Origin: Burkholderia ubonensis subsp. mesacidophila
GTDB taxonomy: Bacteria; Pseudomonadota; Gammaproteobacteria; Burkholderiales; Burkholderiaceae
Length of the DNA: 64,000 nt
NCBI RefSeq assembly: GCF_002097715.1
Contig: NZ_CP020739.1
Coordinates: forward strand, 434,001 to 498,000
Reading direction: 5' to 3'
Numbering within the stretch: the stretch's first letter is position 1; every line of letters starts with the position of its first letter. Under the pieces are notes generated by a model, which saw nothing but the letters and a program-made list of their open reading frames with translations, searched no databases and was not told where the DNA came from. Shown piece after piece: positions 55,361-62,459 of the stretch. The position numbers and the translations under genes were made by a program.

Positions 55361-56596
55361 ATGGGATGGAATGAGGCAGCTGGTTCGTTCAGGCATTACG
55401 TTGTTCCGCTATGCGCCGCATGCTTGATCAATACCGTGTACGCCGCCCCCGGCGACGACGCGGACCTGCAGCGCGCCGCACAGCAAGCGTTCAGTGAAAG
55501 GCTCGACAAACAACGCCCGATGAAGCGCGCGTCGGGCAACGACCTGATGGAAACCATCAGGTCGACGGACGCCGGGGGATGGGTCCTGGGCGTCGCCACG
55601 CAAGTCCTCCCGGACGGGACACCTGCCGATCCCGTCAGCAAGCTGTTTCTCGCGCAGCGCACGCAAGGCACATGGCGCGTCGGCATGGAGGGGAGCGACG
55701 CGTTCGACAACCTGCTCGCCGCCGCGCCTGCGACGCTCGTCGCCCCTGCCGAGCGCGCGCATCTACATTCCCATCGTATTGCGCGGCCGTCGGCGCGCGC
55801 GAGCGCCGCGCCCGGACAAATCGGCCTGGCCTTGCCCTGGCAACTCGACACCGCGTGGTATTGGACAGGCGGGGCGCACGGCTGGAGCGGGGAAAGCCGC
55901 CCATACAATTCGCTCGACTTCTCGGGCGGGAACGGCCGAGTGCTGGCGGCACGCGACGGCTACCTCTACAAAAGTTGCGAACGCAACGGCAGCGCGATCG
56001 TGAAGCTGGTCCACGACAACGGGTACGCGACGACCTACTATCACATGGAGCAACTGGCGCCGCTTGCCAGCGGAGCGTATGTTCGCCAGGGCGACTACCT
56101 TGGACGCATCGGCAACGCGCTACCGTGTGGCGGACAGACGACAGGCGCGCACGTGCACTTGTCGTTGAGCCAGGGCGGCAACGACATTCCGGTCAACGGC
56201 AAGACGATCGGCGGCTGGCAGTTCTTCGAAGGCGACCGAGCCTATTCCGGTTATGCGGTCCGCAATCAGCGACGCGTTTCCGTGCAGGCGTCGCTGACCA
56301 ACTATGGCGCGAACGACGATGGCGGCCCGCCCGAGCCTTCGCGACCGGTCAAGGCTTCGGTGCAATCGAGCGGCCCCGTCAACCTGCGCAGCGCCCCATC
56401 GCTGTCCGCGTCGATCCTCGGCACGGCCGCCAACGGCGATACCGTCGAACTGGCTTGCTCGGCCTTCGGCGATACGGTGCAGGGCAACTGGGGCGCGACG
56501 CGGCTTTGGTATCGGTTGAGCTCGCGACAGTGGATCTCGGACGGCTTCGTCTACACGGGAAGCAACGATCCAGTCGTCTCCGCCTGCGTCGAATGA
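55361..56596 (+). CDS. LasA-like M23 metallopeptidase with C-terminal SH3-type domain
   Basis: The 411-residue secreted zinc endopeptidase is related to staphylolysin/beta-lytic peptidase, which cut glycine- or alanine-containing peptidoglycan cross-links. A signal region (YVVPLCAACLINTVYA) is followed by a propeptide (about 30-160). The catalytic domain has the zinc ligands in GGAHGWSGESRPYNSLDFSGG (His and Asp) and GAHVHLSLS (final His), with YATTYYHMEQL as in LasA. Unlike LasA, it continues into an SH3b-like domain (about 330-408; SGPVNLRSAPSLSASILGTAANG, WYRLSSRQWISDGFVYTG) that may bind cell walls. A strong GGAGGAGG ribosome binding site precedes ATG 55361. Confidence 0.88.
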   Translation: MGWNEAAGSFRHYVVPLCAACLINTVYAAPGDDADLQRAAQQAFSERLDKQRPMKRASGNDLMETIRSTDAGGWVLGVATQVLPDGTPADPVSKLFLAQRTQGTWRVGMEGSDAFDNLLAAAPATLVAPAERAHLHSHRIARPSARASAAPGQIGLALPWQLDTAWYWTGGAHGWSGESRPYNSLDFSGGNGRVLAARDGYLYKSCERNGSAIVKLVHDNGYATTYYHMEQLAPLASGAYVRQGDYLGRIGNALPCGGQTTGAHVHLSLSQGGNDIPVNGKTIGGWQFFEGDRAYSGYAVRNQRRVSVQASLTNYGANDDGGPPEPSRPVKASVQSSGPVNLRSAPSLSASILGTAANGDTVELACSAFGDTVQGNWGATRLWYRLSSRQWISDGFVYTGSNDPVVSACVE

Positions 56597-56602
56597 TCCC
56601 GA

Positions 56603-56658
56603 CGTGCCGCGTCGGCACGAACGCAAAGGACGGGAGACCCGCACGGGTCGCCCGTGCG
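56603..56658. terminator. Two perfect hairpins between convergent genes
   Basis: CGTGCCG-CGT-CGGCACG at 56603-56619 and CGCACGGG-TCG-CCCGTGCG at 56640-56658. They lie between the M23 gene (rightward) and the DUF2909-like gene (leftward). Neither has a T tract, so a bidirectional terminator role is only probable. Confidence 0.45.
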
Positions 56659-56666
56659 CCGATCGC

Positions 56667-56879
56667 TCAACGCCCGATCGGGAGGCCGGTCGGCTCGATC
56701 CAGCCAAGCCAGTACGCGATAAGGAGCGCAAGAAACAGCGTGATCGACAGCCCCACGCGCGCCGCGAGCGCCCACGCCATCCGTTTGGTCGTTCCGCGAT
56801 CGCGATTCATGTAGTACAACGCGGAAATCAAGCTGCCGATAATCAGAATGAATGCGACAGCGACAACAAAACTCTTCAT
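56667..56879 (-). CDS. Small two-helix membrane protein (DUF2909-like)
   Basis: The 70-residue protein has two hydrophobic helices (about 4-24, SFVVAVAFILIIGSLISALYY; about 42-63, VGLSITLFLALLIAYWLGW) joined by a basic loop (NRDRGTTKRM). This is the pattern of the twin-transmembrane DUF2909 family, often encoded near cytochrome-oxidase assembly genes. The function is unknown. It starts two bases after the stop of the next gene, so they are co-transcribed. Confidence 0.7.
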   Translation of the reverse strand: MKSFVVAVAFILIIGSLISALYYMNRDRGTTKRMAWALAARVGLSITLFLALLIAYWLGWIEPTGLPIGR

Positions 56880-56881
56880 TT

Positions 56882-57226
56882 TCAGTGCCTTGCGAGATCA
56901 GAATCGGCTTGAATCAGTGAGGCCAGCCTTTGCCGCTCGGCGGCGACATCGCTCACGCCCGTCGCCGGCCAGTCCATTGCCACACCGCTGGCCAGCGAGT
57001 CGCGCACGAGCGTCTGATACTGCCAGTCGCTGATCTGGCCGTGCGCCATCGCATCCGCGATCTCGTGCCGGAATGTCGAAGGAAAGCTCTGGTACGCGCG
57101 CGACAGCGCCGCATACTGTCGCGCATCGATCTCCTTCGAGGACGGCACGGCAGCCCAGATGACGACCGCCACGATAGCGGTGAACGGGATGGCGGTATAG
57201 CGGAGAATGAATTTGATCGGGGTCAT
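56882..57226 (-). CDS. Hypothetical membrane-anchored protein, 114 aa
   Basis: It is not recognised. One N-terminal membrane helix (about 7-27, ILRYTAIPFTAIVAVVIWAAV) is followed by a soluble helical domain (YAALSRAYQSFPSTFRHEIADAM, ISDWQYQTLV). It may face the periplasm. The gene lies 88 bp downstream of the hyf-like operon on the same strand and directly precedes the DUF2909-like gene. Confidence 0.65.
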   Translation of the reverse strand: MTPIKFILRYTAIPFTAIVAVVIWAAVPSSKEIDARQYAALSRAYQSFPSTFRHEIADAMAHGQISDWQYQTLVRDSLASGVAMDWPATGVSDVAAERQRLASLIQADSDLARH

Positions 57227-57314
57227 GAAGCGACAATAAGTGTCATTGCGAACGTGGGTTGGTTTGCAGGTTGAGCGTTGGCTTGAAGCACACGCTGGTT
57301 TGATTATCGGACAG

Positions 57315-57830
57315 TCATGCCCGGCGGGACCGGCACGCTGCCAGGATGCCGCGCAGCAAGTCGACCGGTGGCGGCGGGCACCCGGGTATCGTCACGTCGA
57401 CCGGCAGGATCGACGAGACGGGGCCGCACACCGCATAACTGTCGGCAAAAATGCCGCCCGTACACGCGCATTCGCCGACGGCCACCACGAGTTTCGGGCC
57501 GGGTGTCGCGTCGTACGCGGCGAGCACGGCCGCACGCATGTTCAGCGTCACGGGCCCGGTCACGAGCAGCAGGTCGGCATGCCGGGGGCTGGCGACGAAC
57601 TTGATCCCGAGTCCTTCGATGTTGTACACGGGACTGTTCAGCGCATGGATCTCCAACTCGCAGCCATTGCACGAACCCGCGTCGATCTGCCGGATGCACA
57701 GCGCGCGCCCGAGCAGATCGAGAATGTCCTGGCGAATCCGCCGCTCGTCGTGTCGCCACGCGTCTTCCGCCGCCGGTACGGGTTCGTCGGGAAAATCGGT
57801 GCGCGCGAATTGCCGGATGAGTTGCCACAT
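57315..57830 (-). CDS. hyfI: NuoB/HyfI-like iron-sulfur subunit
   Basis: The 171-residue small subunit is homologous to NuoB and the small subunit of group 4 hydrogenases. Four Cys positions for the proximal [4Fe-4S] cluster are visible: DAGSCNGCE (two), GECACTGG and IPGCPPPP. The N terminus is longer than in HyfI. Start ATG 57830 overlaps the stop of the HyfG-like gene (ATGA). The cluster is retained although the partner large subunit has lost its NiFe ligands. Confidence 0.88.
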   Translation of the reverse strand: MWQLIRQFARTDFPDEPVPAAEDAWRHDERRIRQDILDLLGRALCIRQIDAGSCNGCELEIHALNSPVYNIEGLGIKFVASPRHADLLLVTGPVTLNMRAAVLAAYDATPGPKLVVAVGECACTGGIFADSYAVCGPVSSILPVDVTIPGCPPPPVDLLRGILAACRSRRA

Positions 57831-59389
57831 CAGAGATCGTGCCCCGCATAGTTCAGGTTGAACGATTTGTTGATCAGCGGGAAATCGGGAACGATGTTGC
57901 CGATGATCGCATGCTCGAGCGCCGGCCAGTTCTGCCAGGATGGATCGTGGCAATGGCATCGTGCGATCACGTCGCCCGGCGCGAGGTCGAGCGCGACGAA
58001 CACGTCGCCTCGCCAGCCTTCCACCCAGCCGACGCCCTGGGCGGGGGCCGCTGCGGGCATCATGTCGACGGCAAGCGGGCCGTCGGGAAGGTCGGCCAGC
58101 AGCGCGCGAATCACGCGCAGGGATTCATCGATCTCGGCGAAACGCACCGCAACGCGCGCGGCGACGTCACCGCGCGCATCACTTGCCGCAATGACCGCGA
58201 AGTCGTCGTACGGCGCCGGCCGCATGTTCGCGCGCACATCGAACGCGTGACCGCTGGCGCGGGCCGCCATGCCACGCACGCCGAAATGCTCGACGACGGC
58301 GGTGCTCAATCGTCCCGTGCCGAGAAATCGATCCTGCAGCCCGGACTGGTCGTCGTAGATCTTTCGCATGACGTGGACTTCGCGTTCGATGCGGTCACAC
58401 TGCGTCGCCAGCACGGCCGCGTCCTCGGCGCGAACGTCGACCGCCACGCCGCCCGGCACGATCCGATCCATCAGATATCGATGCCCGAATGCGCGCGCGT
58501 TCTCCCGTATCCAGTCCTCCTTGAGTCGCGAGAACTGGGCGAGCCCGAACCCGAACCCCGCATCGTTTCCGAGCGCGCCGAGGTCGCCGAGGTGGTTGGC
58601 GATGCGCTCGCGTTCCAGCAGCAGCGCCCGCAAATGGAGCGCACGCTTCGACGGCGCCGCGCCACACGCTTGCTCGAGCGCCATGCAATAGGCCCACGAG
58701 AATGCGACAGTCGAGTCGCCCGCAATCCTGGCGGCCACCCGATGAGCGCACGACGCCGGGGTGCGCTCGAACAGCCGCTCGACGCCGCGATGGACGTAGC
58801 CGAGACGCTCTTCAAGGCGCAGCACCTTCTCGCCGACGACGGAGAACCGGAAATGCCCCGGCTCGATGATGCCGGCGTGGATCGGCCCGACGGCAATCTC
58901 GTGCACGCCGTCACCCGCCACCTGCACGAACGCGTAATCCGCCTCGCTCGACTCGAATGCTTCGACGCCCGTCGCCTGCTTTTGCAGCGGAAAATAATCG
59001 TCGGGCCAGTTGCCGTGATTGAGCCACGGCCGCGTATCGTCAGCGCCGCGGGCCCGCAAGCCGGTCAGGTCGAAGATCGCCCGTTGCATGCGCGCCGCGC
59101 ACGGAAACATCGGAACGAGATCGGGATAGTCCCCATCGGCATCGTGCTTGCGCCCGATCGCGATGCGCGTCCACAGGATGCCGTCGTCGCATTCGTACGC
59201 GGCGTTCACCGAAAACACCCCTTCGACGGCTTCGCTGCCCCACATTGCAACGAGCCGGTTTCGCTCCGCTCGCGCCGTCCGCGCGATCTCGAGCCACCCC
59301 GCTTCATCGGCGTCCACCACACCCACCGGAATCTGGCCGGCACCGCGCGCGAGGCGGCTGGCGGCAATCTGCATCGTGTCGAGTCGCAT
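57830..59389 (-). CDS. hyfG: HyfG/NuoCD-like large subunit lacking NiFe ligands
   Basis: The 519-residue fusion has a NuoC-like part (about 1-180) and a NuoD/large-subunit part (about 190-519). Family segments HFRFSVVGEKVLRLEERLGYVHRGVERLFE and RERIANHLGDLGALGNDAGFGFGL are clear. True NiFe subunits have CxxC after the glycine-rich RVCGIC segment and a second CxxC near the C terminus. Here the first reads ARIAGDSTVAFSW and the C terminus ends SFNLNYAGHDL, with no Cys pair. It therefore cannot hold a standard NiFe centre and resembles large subunits of Ehr (energy-converting hydrogenase-related) complexes or NuoD. Confidence 0.88.
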   Translation of the reverse strand: MRLDTMQIAASRLARGAGQIPVGVVDADEAGWLEIARTARAERNRLVAMWGSEAVEGVFSVNAAYECDDGILWTRIAIGRKHDADGDYPDLVPMFPCAARMQRAIFDLTGLRARGADDTRPWLNHGNWPDDYFPLQKQATGVEAFESSEADYAFVQVAGDGVHEIAVGPIHAGIIEPGHFRFSVVGEKVLRLEERLGYVHRGVERLFERTPASCAHRVAARIAGDSTVAFSWAYCMALEQACGAAPSKRALHLRALLLERERIANHLGDLGALGNDAGFGFGLAQFSRLKEDWIRENARAFGHRYLMDRIVPGGVAVDVRAEDAAVLATQCDRIEREVHVMRKIYDDQSGLQDRFLGTGRLSTAVVEHFGVRGMAARASGHAFDVRANMRPAPYDDFAVIAASDARGDVAARVAVRFAEIDESLRVIRALLADLPDGPLAVDMMPAAAPAQGVGWVEGWRGDVFVALDLAPGDVIARCHCHDPSWQNWPALEHAIIGNIVPDFPLINKSFNLNYAGHDL

Positions 59390-59392
59390 GCG

Positions 59393-60856
59393 TCACCCTG
59401 CCAGCATCGTTGCAGCCTGGCGATACCACATCGCCAGGTACGGCGGAACATAAAGCCCAAGCATCAGCCCCAGGCCCAGATGAACGAATACCGGCAGCGG
59501 CGCGGGGCGATGCTCGAGCGGCCTGGCCGTCGTCGTTGCGCCGAACACCATGCGCTGCACGCGCGCGAAGATGGCCGCGAACGCGACGGCGAGCCCGAGC
59601 AGCAGCAACGGCGCCGTCCACGGCAGCGTGTTGATTGCGGTCGTCAGGATCAGGAATTCGCTCGCAAACACGCCGAACGGCGGCAGGCCGAGAATCGCGA
59701 GCGTGCCGAGCATCATGCCCCAGCCGACCGTCGGGCTGACCTGCAGCAACCCGCGAATGCCGTCGATCGCCTGCGTGCCGGCCTTCTGCGCCGCGTGGCC
59801 CACCGCGAAGAAGATCGCCGACTTGACGAGGGAATGCACCGTCATGTGCAGCAGCCCGGCGAACGTCGCGACCGGGCCGCCGAGCCCGAACGCGAACGTC
59901 ATCAGCCCCATGTGCTCGATCGACGAATAAGAGAACAGCCGCTTGACATCCTTCTGCCGGAACAGCGAGAACGACGCAACCAGCACCGACACGAGGCCGA
60001 ACCCGACCAGCAGCCGCCCCGGCAGGCCATTGCCCAGCGCGCCGTCGGCGAGCACCTTGCAACGCAGCACCGCATACAGCGCAACGTTCAGCAGCAGCCC
60101 GGACAGCACCGCCGAAATCGGCGTCGGGCCTTCGGCATGGGCGTCCGGCAACCAGCTGTGCATCGGCACGAGGCCGACTTTCGTGCCGTAGCCGACGAGC
60201 AGGAACACGAACGCGATCGACACGATGGTCGGGTCGAGGTGCGTCTTGACCGCGGCAAGGCTCGTCCACAGCAGCGCGTCGCCGTCCGCCAGTTGCCGGC
60301 TCGCGGCGAGGTACAGCAGGATCGTGCCGAACAACGCCTGCGCGATGCCGACGCCGCACAGGATGAAGTACTTCCACGCGGCCTCGAGGCTCGCGGCCGT
60401 CCGGTAGACGCTGACGAGCAGCACGGTCGCGAGCGTGGCGGCCTCCATCGCGACCCACAGCACGCCGAGGTTGTCGGTCAGCAGCGCGAGCAGCATCGCG
60501 AACATGAACAGCTGGTACATGCTGTGATAGAGCCGCATCCGGCCAGCCGTCATCCGGCCGCGGGCCTCCTCGACCTGCATGTACGGGCGCGAGAACAGCG
60601 ACGTCGTCCAGCCGACGAACGCGGTGAGCGCGACGAGGTAGACGTTGAGCGGATCGACGAAAAAGGCCCGTCCGAACGCGAACGACGGGCCGTGCTCGAC
60701 GGTGCGTGCGGCGAGCACGAGCGCCGCCGCGAACGTCGCGAAGCTGAAGCCGACGTTCAGCGTGCGCGCGACATGCGTGCGCCGCACGCCCGCCAGACAT
60801 GCGGCGGCCACGAGCGGAATGCCGAGCACGGCGAGCACGACGTGGGCGTCACTCAT
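59393..60856 (-). CDS. hyfF: HyfF-like proton-pumping membrane subunit
   Basis: The 487-residue antiporter-like subunit (NuoL/M/N and MrpA/D family) has about 14 hydrophobic helices. Typical segments are VAMEAATLATVLLVS, GLVPMHSWLPDAHAEGPTPISAVLSG (conserved Lys/His helix), KRLFSYSSIEHMGLM and HSLVKSAIFF. The length is normal for HyfF. Its start overlaps the hyfE stop by eight bases. It should couple the soluble redox module to proton or sodium movement. Confidence 0.9.
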   Translation of the reverse strand: MSDAHVVLAVLGIPLVAAACLAGVRRTHVARTLNVGFSFATFAAALVLAARTVEHGPSFAFGRAFFVDPLNVYLVALTAFVGWTTSLFSRPYMQVEEARGRMTAGRMRLYHSMYQLFMFAMLLALLTDNLGVLWVAMEAATLATVLLVSVYRTAASLEAAWKYFILCGVGIAQALFGTILLYLAASRQLADGDALLWTSLAAVKTHLDPTIVSIAFVFLLVGYGTKVGLVPMHSWLPDAHAEGPTPISAVLSGLLLNVALYAVLRCKVLADGALGNGLPGRLLVGFGLVSVLVASFSLFRQKDVKRLFSYSSIEHMGLMTFAFGLGGPVATFAGLLHMTVHSLVKSAIFFAVGHAAQKAGTQAIDGIRGLLQVSPTVGWGMMLGTLAILGLPPFGVFASEFLILTTAINTLPWTAPLLLLGLAVAFAAIFARVQRMVFGATTTARPLEHRPAPLPVFVHLGLGLMLGLYVPPYLAMWYRQAATMLAG

Positions 60857-61508
60857 CTTTGAGTTTCTCGAGGTGATGGATGTCCAGGCTGTCGAACTGC
60901 TCGCGGATCTGGAACATGAACACGCCCAGGATCAGGATCCCGACCAGCACGTCGAGCCCGATGCCGAGCTCGACGATCATCGGCATGCCGTTGGTGGCGG
61001 CCGTGGCCGCGAAGAACAGCCCGTTCTCCATCGACAGGAAGCCGATCACCTGGGGAATCGCCTTCGCGCGCGTGATCATCGCCATGAACGACAGCAGCAC
61101 GCACGCGAGCGCGATGCCGAGCGTGCCGCGCGCGACCGACGTCGCGAGCTGGCTGATCGGCGCCGCGACGTTGAACGCGATGATCACCAGCACGATGCCG
61201 ATCAGCAGCGTGGTCGGAATGTTGATGAGCGGCTCGACGTCGGCCTGGACGTTGAGCCTGCGCACGAGCCGATACAGGATCCACGGAATCACGCCCACCT
61301 TCAGCACCACCGTCAATCCGGCGGACACGTACAGGTGCCCGTCGCCCGTCACGACGCCGAGGATCAGGTTGGCCAGCACGAGCGCCACGCCCTGCAGCGT
61401 GTAGAGATGAATCAGCGACAGGATCCGGCGCTGGCTCAGCATCGCGAACGACAGCATGAGCAGCACCGCCGCGAGGAAATTGATCAGTTGCGTCGCGTAG
61501 CCGTGCAT
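60849..61508 (-). CDS. hyfE: HyfE-like membrane subunit
   Basis: The 219-residue NuoK-related protein has about six hydrophobic helices (LINFLAAVLLMLSFAMLS; LQGVALVLANLILGVVTG; LLIGIVLVIIAFNVAAPIS; LGIALACVLLSFMAMITR). The last part contains the family-typical FLSMENGLFFAATAATNGMPMIVELGIGLDVLVG. It is adjacent to hyfC (stop 61509) and overlaps hyfF. Confidence 0.9.
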   Translation of the reverse strand: MHGYATQLINFLAAVLLMLSFAMLSQRRILSLIHLYTLQGVALVLANLILGVVTGDGHLYVSAGLTVVLKVGVIPWILYRLVRRLNVQADVEPLINIPTTLLIGIVLVIIAFNVAAPISQLATSVARGTLGIALACVLLSFMAMITRAKAIPQVIGFLSMENGLFFAATAATNGMPMIVELGIGLDVLVGILILGVFMFQIREQFDSLDIHHLEKLKDE

Positions 61509-62459
61509 TCACGCCCCCAGCAGCAGATGGACGAGCATGCCGATCACCGCAAGCAGGAACGCCGTCGCAAGGAACTCCGGCACCCGGAAAATCCGCATCT
61601 TGGCGTTGGCCGTCTCGACCACGGCGAGCGCGGCGCCGCCCACCATCAGCTTGACGAAGAGCGCCGGCACCGCGAACACCAGCGCGAGCGGATTGCCCGC
61701 CGCGGCGATGCCCCACGGCATGAAGAGCGCGAGGCCGATGCACGAGTACGCGAACAGCTTGAGGCTGGCCGCCCACTCCATCAGCGCGAGGTGCCGCCCC
61801 GAATATTCGAGGATCAGCGCCTCGTGGATCATCGTCAGCTCGAGGTGGGTGGCCGGATTGTCGACGGGCAGCCGCGCGTTCTCGGCGAGCGACACCAGCG
61901 TGAACGCGATGCCCGCGAAGGCGAGGCTCGGATAGATCGTGAGCTCGCCCCGCCCGAGCGTCGCGACGATGCTCGTGAGCAGCGTCGACCGCGTGATCAG
62001 CGAGGCGGACAGCAGCACCATCAGCAAGGCCGGCTCCGCGAGGAAGCCGATCAGCATTTCGCGGCGGGCGCCGAGCGTGCCGAACGCCGTGCCGACGTCC
62101 ATCGCGGCGAGCGACAGCGCGACGCGCGCGAGCGCGAACAGGCCGACGAGCGCGATCGCGTCCGCGGCGGGCGACAACGGCAATTCGGTCGACAGCGTCG
62201 GCACGATCGCGCAGGCGAGCGTCATCGCCGCCCACACGACATAGGGTGCGCCGCGGAACACCGGACTTGCGCCATAGGCGACGACCGACTCCTTGTTGAA
62301 CAGCTTGTGGAGCATCCGGTACGGCTGCCAGATGCTGGGCGCGCGCCGGTTCTGCAGCCACGCGCGGCACTGGTTGACCCAGCCCGTGAGCAGCGGCGCG
62401 GCGGCGAGCGCCACGACGATCTCGAGGGTTTGCGACAGCACGCCGGATACGGTCACCAT
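61509..62459 (-). CDS. hyfC: HyfC-like membrane subunit (NuoH family)
   Basis: The 316-residue complex-I subunit-1 homologue anchors the soluble arm to the membrane arm. Segments RAPSIWQPYRMLHKLFNKE, LGARREMLIGFLAEPAL, LAENARLPVDNPATHLELTMIHEA and KMRIFRVPEFL match the family. About eight helices are present. The start is ATG 62459, which overlaps the hyfB stop by seven bases; the frame continues upstream to 63911 only as a shadow of hyfB. Confidence 0.9.
   Translation of the reverse strand: MVTVSGVLSQTLEIVVALAAAPLLTGWVNQCRAWLQNRRAPSIWQPYRMLHKLFNKESVVAYGASPVFRGAPYVVWAAMTLACAIVPTLSTELPLSPAADAIALVGLFALARVALSLAAMDVGTAFGTLGARREMLIGFLAEPALLMVLLSASLITRSTLLTSIVATLGRGELTIYPSLAFAGIAFTLVSLAENARLPVDNPATHLELTMIHEALILEYSGRHLALMEWAASLKLFAYSCIGLALFMPWGIAAAGNPLALVFAVPALFVKLMVGGAALAVVETANAKMRIFRVPEFLATAFLLAVIGMLVHLLLGA

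Noticed and set aside
57839..60862. A 1007-codon plus-strand frame opposite hyfF and hyfG
   Set aside because: Same antisense shadow effect; Arg/His/Gln-rich with no recognisable family, while the minus strand encodes clear complex-I-type subunits.
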